Made by a program: the position numbers and the translations under genes
Origin: Melitaea cinxia
Taxonomy: Eukaryota > Arthropoda > Insecta > Lepidoptera > Nymphalidae
Assembly: GCF_905220565.1 (NCBI RefSeq)
Contig: NC_059415.1
Span: forward strand, 8,050,501 to 8,114,500
Length of the DNA stretch: 64,000 nucleotides
Direction of reading: 5' to 3'
Notes under the pieces: generated by a model
Databases searched by the model: none
What the model was told of the DNA's origin: nothing
The model's input: only the letters and a program-made list of their open reading frames with translations
Part shown: positions 40,856-52,128 of the stretch, in pieces
Layout of the letters: the number at the start of each line of letters is the position of its first letter
Position numbering within the stretch: position 1 is the stretch's first letter

Positions 40856-43334
40856 TACGTAAAATATGTTATGTTTATATTATTATAATGTTAAAACTAT
40901 AATAATATAACTTAAAATTGTATGTGATTTTGAATTATAAAAATAAGCGTATTATTATCTATTATATTTTATTGTATAGTACGACGAACGAGTAGTAGAT
41001 ACCCTGACGCCTTAAGACATCGTCATAAACAGAGTAGGGGAGAGGTTCCGTGAATAGTAGGTACTTAGTAACAGTTACCAAGTTCGACTTTAAACTTACA
41101 ACTAAATTTACTAATCAATACCAGTAAAATTAAAAATTAATACTTTCAAGTACCAAGATTAGTTACGTCGGTACAAAATCGAGCAGATAGCGGTATCAAT
41201 GTGTGCGTACGCGTAAAGTTATTGTGTTGCGATTTAAATACCTAAACTTGAGCGAGTGAAAAATGTGATAGCGTCCTTAAAGTAATTTACATTCCTATTT
41301 GAAATTTCCTATTTCTGTACAATTCAAATATTAACATTTATTTCATTTTAATTTAATACTCAAAGTGGTTGAGCTAATTTCAAACATGTGGTGGGTGTTA
41401 ACTATTTCACAAACACGTAACTGTTGCTGTGTCGCCGATCGTTATTTATTATTTGAGAATAGTTTAAAAACAAGTTTATCGGAGCAACTTCAAGTAAAAC
41501 AATTTAGCGCTCCGTGATCAATCAGTCGACTTCTATCGTGGAAAATACGAAATTTCCACAAATTACGTAACTCTGAGCTACGTAGAACAAAGTCATTAAT
41601 TTTATTAAATTAGATCAAGATTGATGGTGATACAGTATACGGTGTAAAAAATCGAGAAAGTGTGGGATGTAGCGGCTTGTTTGAAATCTAAGTGGAGTAT
41701 GGGAAATATGTGTGTAACTCATGACCCTGATATTTTGAAATTAATTATATGAAAACGACTACTCAGAGAATAAACGAGACGATTTGAAAAGTTAATACAT
41801 TAAAATAAAATGACTATAAAGCACAATTTTGAAACACTCAATTTCAAACTATAAAAAATAGGCGCATTGGTATTAATTATTAATATTAAAATAAGACAAA
41901 ATATTTAAAAAAGTAAAAGAAATTTCGGAAAATAAATGAATGATGCTAAATATTATGATATAACCAATCAATTTAATTATTGCGTCTATAACATACCCTC
42001 CGCCCCTGGTAGTCGCTAAGAGTATTTATTTTATTAACTTACCCACCCGAAGCCGGTACGGATTGTTAGTTGAAAATATTTTTAAGTTTACATGAAATAT
42101 CAAAACGTAAAAAAAAAACAAACAAAAAAAAATCACTCGACGCGTGGATTGCACTGCGATACGGGGTATAAAACTTTTTGAACGGCCTCTGTTGACAGCT
42201 TCATAAAGGCTGAAGATTTTATCAACGAGGTAAAATAGGTTTTGTTATCGAGTAAAACGGAAACTATTACTTGTACAAATATATTATGTGAACGTGTATT
42301 TTTTATACGTTTTGGCGAATTCACAAATACATATATTCCTAAACATTATACTTTTTATACATCAAACCTCATTTGTAGGTACATTTTTGATACATATCAA
42401 AAAAAAAAAAAAATACCTTCAAATTAAATTAAGTAAAATACTTCCGACATAATTATTAGTTGTTGAAACTTTTGTAATTTAATTCTATAAATAAAAAGTT
42501 GGTAAAGAATATTAAGCAATCACTGAATAAAAATATTTTAGTTTTAATTTTTCACGTTTTTCCACACCTTCCTCCCTTTCACGACCTTCCTTAACTAGTA
42601 ACATCAAAAAAAAAAAAAAAAAAAAATGAAAGTTCCTTTGAAGTTATTTATTATTTTAGTTATATATTGGAATTACCTACTTACATTTATTATTTATATT
42701 CGGGACCTAAAGCGTGAGCACGATTCTAACAACGTATTTAGTATGATATTTATTTATTTATTTATTTAAAATCTAAACGTAGGTTAGGTGTGGTAAATAT
42801 GTATATCTAAACTACAAAGTTATATAGTTGTTGTCATAAGAAAGATATATCCATGTTTTGATAGAACACAATCAAATCTATATTAATCTATAAATGTATT
42901 TCATTTTTAAATGCTCGTAAATTGATATTTGATTTAATTGCTACTGGTTGGAATCTATCAACACTTTTTTAAAAATAAATTTGTTAGATCTAATAGTGCA
43001 AGTTCTGTATGTGCAAATAGTGTTCGATATTTGAAATTTTAACAGAATAATTTACGATACAAGTAGCGTAAACATTTTTATCTACACTAATGTTGTAACA
43101 TTCTACTTATGTTTCCAATACTTGACTTATAATTACTACTGTTATAGCGCAGACAACAAAACATTCAATTTAAGCAATTTCACATGATGGTATAATATCC
43201 ACATCGATATCGTAAAATCTCATTATAACATCGCGCGCATGCGCGCAGCTGCGCTCTCATTGGTTAAATTTTAATGGCGGCAAAATCACTGTGACAATAC
43301 ACGTACGCGTGAATTTAATTTAATAAATTAAAAG
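40856..43334. other. Intronic AT-rich stretch, no gene
   Basis: There are several poly-A runs (for example 42605-42625) and a TTTA run at about 42748. Short frames near 42133-42427 have no recognised features. Confidence 0.5.
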
Positions 43335-43340
43335 TTAAAA

Positions 43341-43579
43341 TTGGATAGCGACGATGATATTTGTACGCTTCCGGATATTCTAGAATTGGCAACAAAATTA
43401 ACTCACAATCTTTTGCCAGAAAAATCTAGAAAATTATATGAAAAAGAATATAATAACTTATTCCGACTTCGTCTACGAGCTCTACTGCTTGCCCCGCGAC
43501 CGCTACAGCTGCTGGATCAATAATTAACATTAACTTTCAAAATTGTACCATCCAAAATTTGAACAATTATTATAAATAA
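43341..43579 (+). pseudogene. Internal-deletion derivative of a recombinase-like transposon gene
   Basis: Frame 1 begins with ttg where an ATG would be expected and reads 'DICTLPDILELATKLTHNLL' then 'PEKSRKLYEKEYNN'. That pattern resembles the N-terminal helical domain of tyrosine-recombinase (Crypton-type or MYM-like) proteins. A second frame from 43466 reads 'STSSTACPATATAAGS' and 'INFQNCTIQNLNNYYK' and then stops at taa (43577-43579), like the C-terminus of the same kind of protein. The middle is missing and the two parts are out of frame. The family assignment is an inference. Confidence 0.45.
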
Positions 43580-43632
43580 ACTATTGTCAGCTTTTACTCT
43601 TGTTGTTTGATTAATTGCATTAGTGAAGATAA

Positions 43633-43764
43633 AGTAGTGTATGCAACTGCATATAACACGGGTATTAAAACACTCGTTACTATTATGAAACTCGCTGCGC
43701 TCGTTTAATAAACTCACACTCGTGTTTTAATACCCTTCATTATATGACAGTTGCATAAACTACT
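43633..43764. mobile_element. Palindromic 132-bp element
   Basis: 'agtagtgtatgcaactgc' with 'gggtattaaaacac' on the left pairs with 'gtgttttaatacccttcatt' and 'cagttgcataaactact' on the right. The loop contains 'ctcgctgcgctcg'. It may be a MITE or the end structure of the adjacent recombinase-like element. Confidence 0.65.
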
Positions 43765-44149
43765 AATTTCTTTGCCGCACTCTGCTTTCATAATATTTGC
43801 CAATCTTAGAATGAGACAGATATATTTTTATCAGCAATTTCAATAATTTCAGGCGGTTAGTATGTTCTGGCTTACCGCGATTATTATTTAAATATTTAGA
43901 GATTCCTGATAAGTGACGTTGACAACTTGTCACTCATACGTTGTAGTTTAAAGTTTTAGTTATTTCGTCATCTAGTTTTTTATTGTGTATGGTTTTTGTA
44001 AGCAACTTTTAGCTTAACTTGACAATAACGAATACAGAACGACGGTTTGAGACTTTTGGAAATTATGCATATACATTTCGACTATTCGTTTTTATTGATA
44101 CTGATTATAGGTAATATTTATTCCTTTTGCAAAATCACATCTAATATAT
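43765..44149. other. Intronic stretch, no gene
   Basis: No recognised gene or repeat is seen. Confidence 0.4.
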
Positions 44150-44455
44150 AAAATTCTTGTGTCACGGTGTTGTAGTTAAACTCCTCCGAAACGTCTAGAC
44201 CGATTCTCATGAAATTTCGTGTGCATATTGGGTAGGTCTGAGAATCGAACAACATCTATTTTTCAACCCCCTAAATGTTAAGGGTAGTCCACCAGTATTT
44301 TTTTTAAATTTTTATATAAATTATTTATTTTTTATTTTATTATGATTTGGCATTGAAAAATACATACAATCCTAAATTTTCACCCTTCTACCACCAACCC
44401 CTATTTTTAAATAGCGTTTAGCGGTAAGACAACGTTTGCCGTGTCATCTAGTAAA
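44150..44455 (+). repeat. Helitron-like non-autonomous element
   Basis: 'aaattcttgtgtcacggtg', 'aactcctccgaaacgtctag' and 'gggtaggtctgagaatcgaa' lead to an end 'acaacgtttgccgtgtcatc' plus 'tagt'. The copy at 55905-56095 ends 'caacgtttgcggcgtcagct' plus 'agt'. CTAG/T fits a Helitron 3' terminus, but no terminal hairpin was checked. Confidence 0.5.
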
Positions 44456-44954
44456 TGTACATTTGCGGTTTTCTAATACAGGAATACCAACTACATAGTT
44501 TTAAATTTTGTATATTGGTACCTATATTCAGTATAGATTCTATACAGAGTCCTATGAACAACAGCGGTATAATAGAGTTATGGGAGCACGTATAGTAGCC
44601 ACATAGATTTGAAACGAACTTATCTTTCAAAGCACCTTTGTGATTGTGATTCGATTTCAGTCGCGTGACCGTACCTCGCCTCTTCGTAATTGGTACAATG
44701 GAGGACAATAATTGACAACTGAAGATGATTCATTGCTAAATTTTCGATGTTAATTAATACCTTTTTGTGAGAACTCCCTAGAACGAGATAATGTGGATGA
44801 TTCCTAATTTAGCAACACTTAATTTTATATTTATTATTTACTAATATTAGTCTATTCATAATAGTTTACAGAGCTTTGCTCCAGGCGCAAGTAAGTAAAA
44901 AACAAATATCAATATGGAAATTGAATTAAACAATCTCATCAAAATCGTCATCAC
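44456..44954. other. Intronic stretch, no gene
   Basis: A short minus-strand frame at 44448-44708 has no recognised features. Confidence 0.4.
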
Positions 44955-45245
44955 AGCAGCCTTTCGCAGTCTACTACTGGACATATGCCTCCACAAGTTC
45001 ACGCCAAAAATGGCTTGAACTCGTGTGTTTTGCCCATAGTCGCACGCTGGGCAGGCGGGTTGGTGACCGCAGGGCTGGCTTTGTCGCACCGAAGACGCTG
45101 CTGCCTGTGTATTGCAAAGCTAGTAGTTGGATGGTTATCCCGGCATCGGTCGGCTTTTTAAGTTCCAAGGTAGTAGTGGAACTGTGTTATCCCTTAGTCA
45201 CCTCTTACGACAACCACGGGAAGAGAGGGGAGGGGGGTGGCTAAT
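44955..45245 (-). mobile_element. RTE-type 3'-end derived repeat, long version
   Basis: Minus-strand order is 'ccgtggttgtcgtaagaggt', 'ttggaacttaaaaagccgac', 'gcgtcttcggtgcgacaaag', 'ccgcctgcccagcgtgcgac' and the 'ggaggcatatgtccagtagt' end. The same 290-bp structure is seen at 60905-61235. Minus-strand frames read 'WAKHTSSSHFWRELVEAYVQ', like RTE C-termini. Confidence 0.7.
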
Positions 45246-45540
45246 TCTTTGATGCCGTAACCACAATACAGCTTATCAAAATACAATAATTAAATTTTTT
45301 AATTTGTAATAATGTTTTTAAAATACATTGTTTTTAATACACAAACTCAAAATCTTTCGGACTGTTTTTAATAATTCTTTCACCAAAAAGAATACTATCA
45401 CTGAAAAGGAGAGAGCATGAGGTCAAACGAACTTTGAGATGAGACTTTCTGTTGATATAGTATAGTATAGTAGTCCATGTGGGTGTGTGGGTATATATGT
45501 ACCCTTTAAATGTTTCCAGGGAATGGCCAGCAGTTTTTGT
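45246..45540. other. Spacer, no gene
   Basis: AT-rich, with a short 'tatagtatagtatag' repeat near 45457. Confidence 0.4.
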
Positions 45541-45569
45541 GACTAATGCCTTTAAAATTTTCGTTCACT

Positions 45570-45900
45570 ATTGTGTTACAGCCATGCATTGTAGCTGTTG
45601 CGGTGGCGGTTGCAGGTTCGATCCCCGCACATGACAAACATTTGTATTGGCCATACAGATGTTTGCCGTGGTCTGGGTGTTTGTGCAGTCCCTGTGGGTC
45701 TCCCCACCGTGCCTCCCACGTTAAGCCGTCGGTCCCGGTTGTTATCATGTATAGCTAATAGCGATTGTTACCCATGGTAGGGAATATACCCGCCAACCCG
45801 CATTGGAGCAGCGTGGTGGATTAAGTTCTGATCCTTCTCCTACATAAGAAAAGAGGCCTATGCCCAGTAGTGGGATATTAGAGGCTGAAGCGATTGTGTT
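45570..45900 (+). mobile_element. SINE1, plus-strand copy
   Basis: The head with B box 'gcaggttcgatccccgcac', body 'aagccgtcggtcccggttg' and tail 'gaggcctatgcccagtagtg' are all present. The A box is eroded ('catgcattgtagctgttgcg'). Confidence 0.8.
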
Positions 45901-46002
45901 AGAAATTTTTGTAACCTTGAGGTCAATATCAAAAGGAATGCGTAAATTTAAATGGAAGATAACGGAACAGTTGGAAGATGTGAAGTTTGGTTATTTTGAA
46001 TT

Positions 46003-48795
46003 TTTTTTTTTTAATATATAGACTAGCGCTTGACTGCGATCTCACCTGAAGTCAAGTGAAGTTGTAGCCTAAGGTGGTGCGCGCTTGCCTAAAAGATGCC
46101 TATTCACCAAAGATACCCAAGATATAGTTCGTTGGAAAAACGGAAGCCGGAAGGGCATTCCAAATTTTTGCGGTGCGTATTAGGAACGAGGAAGGAAATC
46201 GTTTAGTGCGAGATCGTGGGATTTCAACCACATAGCGGTGCAGATTCATGCGATGCCTTGCGGTTCGGTGGTAGAAAGGTTATGGTGGAACCAAATTGTA
46301 TAGTTTTAGAGCACACTCTCCGAAATATAACTTGTAAAATACCGACAAACAGGCAACCTTGCGCCGATGTTCGAGACTTTGAAGTCTAGAGCGAACCAGC
46401 GATTTGTCACCGATGAGTCTTCTGGCGCGTCGATCCACAGAATCCAAAGCAGCGAGCTGGTACTTGGCAGAGCCATCCCATAAGTGGCTGCAGTACTCCA
46501 TACCCGATCGAACTTGTGCTTGGTAGAGAGTAAGAAGCTGTTCCGGTGTGAAGTACTGCCTGACTTTATTGAGGATACCAAGTTTCTTACCAGCAATTTT
46601 TGCCTTGGATTCTATGCATTGTCCGAAGTTCCTATTAGACGAAATATTTATGCCTAGAAGATCAATACTATCGCTGATCGGAACAGATACACCCCGGAAA
46701 GTTGGGGCTAATGGGAATGGACTTCGTTTAGCAGTGAAAAGACACGCTTGTGTTTTGGAAGCATTAAATTTGACTAGGTTGGCGTCACCCCAATCGGATA
46801 CCTCTTTCAAAGCCAAATTCATGCGTTCAACCAGGGCCTCTCTATGCTCATGAGTTTCAGCCCCACCAGCTCGGGGACCGGACACGTATCTCTCCGTAAC
46901 AGTGCTGTCATCCGCGTATCCAAAGATACCGGGCCTGAAGAGGTCATTTATGTGAATCAAGAAGAGGGTTGCAGAGAGAACTGATCTAAGACCCCCCGAA
47001 ATGATCGTCCACTCAGGAAATCTGATATCCAGTCACACAAGCTCGGGGGTATTCCGTAAGCTGAAAGCTTGCTCAATAGGCTCTTATGCCAGACCCGGTC
47101 AAATGCCTTCGATACATCAAGTGAGACAGCTAGCGCTTCTCCGTGCTTGTCCAAGTCTTCGCCCCAGATGTGCGAGGCGTACACTAAAAGATCCCCCGTG
47201 GACCTGTTACGGCGGAAACCGTATTGCTGGTCCGACAGGAGGTCATTCAACTTGAGGTATGCTAGGAGCTTTTCATTCAGTATACGCTCCAAACTTTTAC
47301 ACAGTATGGAGGTGATCGCGATAGGTCTATAATTAGCCGGGTAGGCACGACTACCTTTTTTTAGCTACAGGTTGTACGTTGGCAATCTTCCATGCTTTAG
47401 GAACTTGAGCGGATTTTAGAGAGAGGCGGTACAAGCGCGTGAGAATAGGAGACAACTCAGGAGCACAGTGTTTAAGTACTCTTGCTGGTATCCCGTCAGG
47501 ACCACTAGCCTTACTCACGTCCAAGTTACGGAGTACTCTCAAAACCTCAGTTTGGCGAATGCGTAGTTCTGACATAACAGAGTCGCAAGGTGGATGTCTG
47601 GGCGGTGAGGCACTACCTGCATCAAGGAGCGAATTTTCTGCAAACAGATTCGCTAAAAGTTTAGCCTTGTCTGTCGCAGTAAAGGCCAGCGATCCATCTG
47701 GTTTAAGCAGAGGAGGCAGCGAGGGACGGCAGAAGCTCATTTCAACCGACTTAGAGAGTGACCAAAATGCTCTACTACTGCGCGGATGGGAAGCTAGTTG
47801 GGCTCCGATGCGTTTAATACGGTTGAAACGAGCTTTTTTAAGAACCCTTTTGTAGGACTTGGCAGCAGAGTTGAACGCTCTCTTCCTCGTAGTTATGTCC
47901 GGAGATTGAAGATTTAAACGCTGAGTCCTTACGGGCTGCAGCTTCGGCACATTCTGCATTATACCACCTAGGGATCTTGCCATCTAGTGATACATCAGCA
48001 AATGGAATGAAGTACTCCATCCCCTGACGTATCACTTCCGATATTTCTTGTTCGCAACTCGACGGATCACTGGAAGAGAAGCAAGTCCGCCGCCAAGGGT
48101 AGGATGCAAAAAAGTATCGCATCTCACCCCAATCTGCCGACTTATATCGCCACACACGTCTGGTTCCGGTAGGACCTGTATCCAGAGGGTGAAAGTTAGA
48201 TACTGACTTTACCACACAGTAATCAGATGTGCCCAGGGGAGCTGCAACTGATACCGAGGACCGGTCTGGGTCAGTTGTCAACAGAAGGTCCAAACAATTA
48301 GGTGTATGGTCGTCAACGTCGGGTACTCGTGTTGCTTCTTGGACTAGCTGGGTAAGATCTAGCGACAGAGCAAATTTGAGCGCCTCTCTCCCGGCGTGGT
48401 CGGTATTCTGGTATGAGAACAGCCAGTCCTGGTGGTGAGCGTTAAAATCCCCCAGAAATACCATTTGGGCAGCTGGATACCGACGTTGGACCATGTCAGC
48501 CGTCTCACTGAGATAGTCGAACATCCGAGTCGTCTCCCGATCACCACTGTGCGACCGATAGGTACAGGCATACACAATCTGCTCCATGCCCGTATCCAAT
48601 AAACACCACATGATGGAAAGGTTAGGTATTTCTAAGTTACGTAGACGCCGGCAGCAAACATCATCACGAGCAAACATACAGACTCCAGCGTGAGATTTAA
48701 AATTATGTTCGAGCGAATACAAAGGGTACTGCAGGTACGTTACATCTGCTGGGCTACCAATTTGCGTCTCCGTAAGAAAAAGTAAATTAATATTA
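46003..48795 (-). mobile_element. LINE element A2, decayed relative of element A
   Basis: A poly-T at about 46003-46015 marks the 3' end on the minus strand. The body aligns by eye along its whole length with element A but is broken into four overlapping frames. It reaches further 5' than element A, into the endonuclease 'ETQ' block near 48780, before truncation. A segment holding the 'GVPQGS' reverse-transcriptase motif is deleted near 46960. It is clearly older than element A. Confidence 0.82.
46280..48790 (-). pseudogene. Element A2 ORF2 remains (endonuclease and reverse transcriptase)
   Basis: Order along the minus strand is as follows. 48790-47838 is endonuclease, with 'SHAGVCMFARDDV', 'VFLGDFNAHHQDWL' and 'GTSDYCVVKSV'. 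47983-47351 has 'KASGPDGIPARVLK'. 47292-46957 has 'YGFRRNRSTGDLLVYASH' and 'SLDVSKAFDRVW'. 46960-46280 has 'GYADDSTVTERY' and 'VRSGMEYCSHLWDGS'. Frameshifts separate the parts, and the motif between 'SFRGVL' and 'IHINDL' is lost. No functional enzyme can be made. Confidence 0.85.
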
Positions 48796-49375
48796 TTATG
48801 AAATTATGAAACATCCTCACTGTTTAAGTAATAAGAAAATAGTGACACACGACTGTCACTAAGCTTAGCTGCGCCCCTTTGACCAATGAAATTTAAGTGA
48901 ATTAGAACGGCGTGTTTATTTTAATTGGTAAGATAAAACGCGTCTCGTTTCGTATGAAACATCGTAAATTTCCTATTTCATAAGTTTTAAGTTTTAATAA
49001 AAACGAGACATAAAAAAGTTTATGTTCTTCTACAAGATTAAATGGAGGTAATAAAAGCAGGTAGTGATTGTTTTCGTAATATCGTTTAGTTATAATAGAC
49101 CAGTTCTTTTAGCCTTTGAAAATGGTAAAAAGTGAAAAAAAAATTATAGTAGGATAAAAGCCATTGTAAAGTGAAGAGAATACAATATGCATAATTTGCA
49201 TTTTCCGAGAACATTTACCATATTAATGTGTATTTTTTTTTGCTAATGCTAGTGGTGCAAGAAAGTCCAATAAAGTTGGATATATATAGGATACCAATAG
49301 GAACCCAGGTTAAGGGATACTAGTAAAGGTATCTACTAAGATTAAGGTTATCCAGGGTTGATATGTTATGTTGGA
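48796..49375. other. Intronic stretch, no gene
   Basis: No recognised gene or repeat is seen. Confidence 0.4.
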
Positions 49376-49490
49376 GTATATCCGCTAACCCGCAGTGGAG
49401 CAGCGTGGTGGATTAAGCTCTAATTCTTCTCCTAGATGGAGAAAGAGGCCTACGGCCAGCAGTGGGATGATACAGGCTGAATCGATCGAA
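49376..49490 (+). mobile_element. SINE1 tail fragment
   Basis: 'ctaacccgcagtggagcagc' through 'agaggcctacggccagcagt' is a SINE1 tail without head. Confidence 0.7.
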
Positions 49491-49664
49491 ATATTTACGT
49501 CTGGTCTATTATTCTTTCTGGTATTTATTTCACGTCTTAGAGACCACTTGAAGCCGAAGACCGTATCTGATTGTGATCGTTACTCGTGGTCTGAAAATTA
49601 TTCGCGAATCCGAAGTAGAGAAGCGTGGAGTATTAGGGAATATCTCTATAGAGAAGTCATATGC

Positions 49665-50008
49665 TCGCTTCAGCCTGTAATAGCTCACTATTGGGCATAG
49701 GCCTCTTTCCCCGTGTAGGAGAAGGATCAGAGCTTAATCCACCACGCTGTTCCAATGCGGGTTGGCGGATATATTCCCTACTATGAGTAATGAACGCAAT
49801 CAGGTGTACATGATAACAACCGGGACCGACGGCTTAACGTGCTCTCCGAGGCACGGTGGGGAGACCCACAAAGGCTGCACAAACACCCATACCACGGCAA
49901 ACACCTGTATGGCCAATACAAATGTTTGTCATGTGCGGGGATTGAACCCGCAACCGCCAGCGCAACAGGTACAATCCATGGCTGTGACCGTTGCGCCATC
50001 ACGGCGTC
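49665..50008 (-). mobile_element. SINE1, near full-length reverse copy
   Basis: It matches 668-1010 almost throughout, including the head with B box 'cgggttcaatccccgcac' and 'gtacctgttgcgctggcggt'. The A-box region 'gatggcgcaacggtcacag' is intact. Confidence 0.85.
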
Positions 50009-50289
50009 ATATGCTCAGCTGTGGAATATTATTATTAGATATTAACTGTGACCCACGGTTAAATACGCGTTAATTTGATAAAAATATAATATCCTATAAC
50101 TTTCCTCGGTGAATGGGCCACCCAATACAAAAAGAATTATACAGTTCGAAACAGTAGTTCGTGAGCATTAGCGCTTTGCGTTCTATAGAATGTTGGTGTA
50201 GATACAATTATACATGTATTGATTTTCTTTTAATTATAATATATATATATATATATATATAATAACTAAAAAAATATTATTAAAAGGAG
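50009..50289. other. Spacer with TA run
   Basis: No gene is seen. A TA run lies at 50238-50261. Confidence 0.4.
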
Positions 50290-50500
50290 TCCAAGGAGGC
50301 AAGGTTCCGAAGATACTGTCAGCGTCCCCCCTTTCAATATCTAGACTAATTCTTTGTCCGAAGTAGCTGCCAGCTCTTCGGTCTCCTGTGACGTCGAATA
50401 ACCTTTTTGCTATTTCCTTAAAAAGTCTTATAGCGCTAGGACGTGATGATTCTATGACATGACATGCTATGTATTGATTTGTTTCAGAAAACTTAAAGTT
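50290..50500 (-). pseudogene. Retroelement polyprotein C-terminal remnant
   Basis: About 70 codons are open on the minus strand. They read 'QYIACHVIESSRPSAIRLFK', 'EIAKRLFDVTGDRRAGSYFG' and 'QRISLDIERGDADSIFGTLP'. The pattern of a Gly-Asp-x-Arg step followed by 'QRISL' and 'FGTLP' resembles the C-termini of certain retroelement polyproteins as I remember them. No reverse-transcriptase core is attached. The exact family is not known to me. Confidence 0.45.
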
Positions 50501-51844
50501 TGAATGTTAAGTCAAAACAATACGAAAATCGCTTAAAACGCTTTATACAATCTTAAAGCATACCGTGTAACGAAACAATAACGACAGGAAATTGTTTCCT
50601 ACGTTTGTACGAACGGACGCAGTAAATTGAAAGGGGATTTAGGATTTATATAGAGAACGGACTAATATAATGGACTTCGGAATAATACGTATTTCATATA
50701 TAGTTTTATCTTGAAATGAAACTGAAAAAGGAATTCACTGTATTTCCTGTTGCGAAGCGACTTGTATTCTCAAAGCGGGTTTGTCTTTTTCAATTATCTA
50801 CACACGGAGTTGATATTTATAGAAATAGTAACTATTTATATTATAATACTTTTTAATGGTGTTTTTTTATTATATGAAATATATGATTGTATATGATGAG
50901 GTGATTAAAATACACAGAATGACATCTTTTATTTCTCTCATAGAATTCTAATTTTTCTACTTGTTTCAGTGTAAACTGATCTATTTATATTATCGCTTCA
51001 GATTGTAATATCCCACTGATGGGCATAAGCTTCTTTCCTCATGTACGAGGAGGATTAGAGCTTAATCCGCCACGGCGCTGCAATGCGTGTTGGTGAATGT
51101 TAATATGATTTTAATATGATTGTGATTACTTTAATTTGACATAATCGAATGTAAGATATTTCTCGCTGTAGATACTCTTCGTCAAACAAGTTTGAACTTT
51201 TAATAAATTAAAAACTCTGAACATTTCACTGTAATATCAATCTAATACATTTAATACGTGTATCAAAAAATGTACTTCGTATTTTAATATTTTTGGGCTT
51301 TTACAATCCAGCGTTATTCCGGGTAAATGTAATTTACGAAATGGTTAAAAATAATTCGATTTTAAATCCGGTTATTAATTAAAGTAAGTGCCGCAACCTC
51401 ATAATTAAGATTTATTTATTTCTGTTTGTGTTATTTTTATTATAAGTACATTGTGATTATTACTGTTTCAAAATCAGAATCAGAATTTACGTTATTCAAG
51501 GAGGTTTCAAGCACTTTGTATCGTCTTTTTACACATTAAAATATTGCATCCAAAAAAACGATATATGCAAATTATTGTAATAGTTACAAACAAATAGTTA
51601 TACAGTGACGCACAGCAAGAAATTCTCACTTTAATAAGCTTAATACACGAACTTTTTAATGAGAATTGTCTAAGCACTCATCGATGGAAGCAAGGTTCCG
51701 CGCAGTCGCCACTTCCTACTTCAACGTCAACATTAACGCCCGTTGCCATTTCGATTTTTAATATCTAATATACCAGTTATTTAAGTTACAGTTCACTCTG
51801 TTACACCCTTAACAACAATTAACAACAATTAACAACAATTAACA
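50501..51844. other. Intronic AT-rich stretch with a SINE1 tail piece
   Basis: A reverse SINE1 tail fragment lies at about 50993-51100 ('cactgatgggcataagcttc'). A 10-bp unit (aacaacaatt) is repeated about four times at 51810-51845. No gene is seen. Confidence 0.5.
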
Positions 51845-52128
51845 TCTTTTCAACAGACTTCAAGAAAAGGATGACGTTCTTAATTGTACTGTATTTTTTA
51901 CCTCATAAGTTTTTATTAGGTCAACTGATTTCGATGATTTTTAATCTAAAGTTGGTTTTGTCATATTGCAACTTTTTTTTTGTTATTTGATCGAAATCTG
52001 ATTATCACTGTATGAGTATCCCTAATAATGCGTATTCAATTGACTATTTCTTCGACTACGTTGTATTACCTGTCGATGTAATTGAAGTCGATTTTATTTT
52101 TCGTTTGCAAGCAAACACAATTATTTTT
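51845..52128 (+). repeat. Dispersed repeat R5, eroded
   Basis: 'acagacttcaagaaaaggat' to 'gtaattgaagtcgattttat' follows the R5 outline. Confidence 0.55.

Noticed and set aside
46003..48795. Target duplication for element A2
   Set aside because: Candidate words near both ends (taatata, attaatatt) are too short and AT-rich to be convincing.
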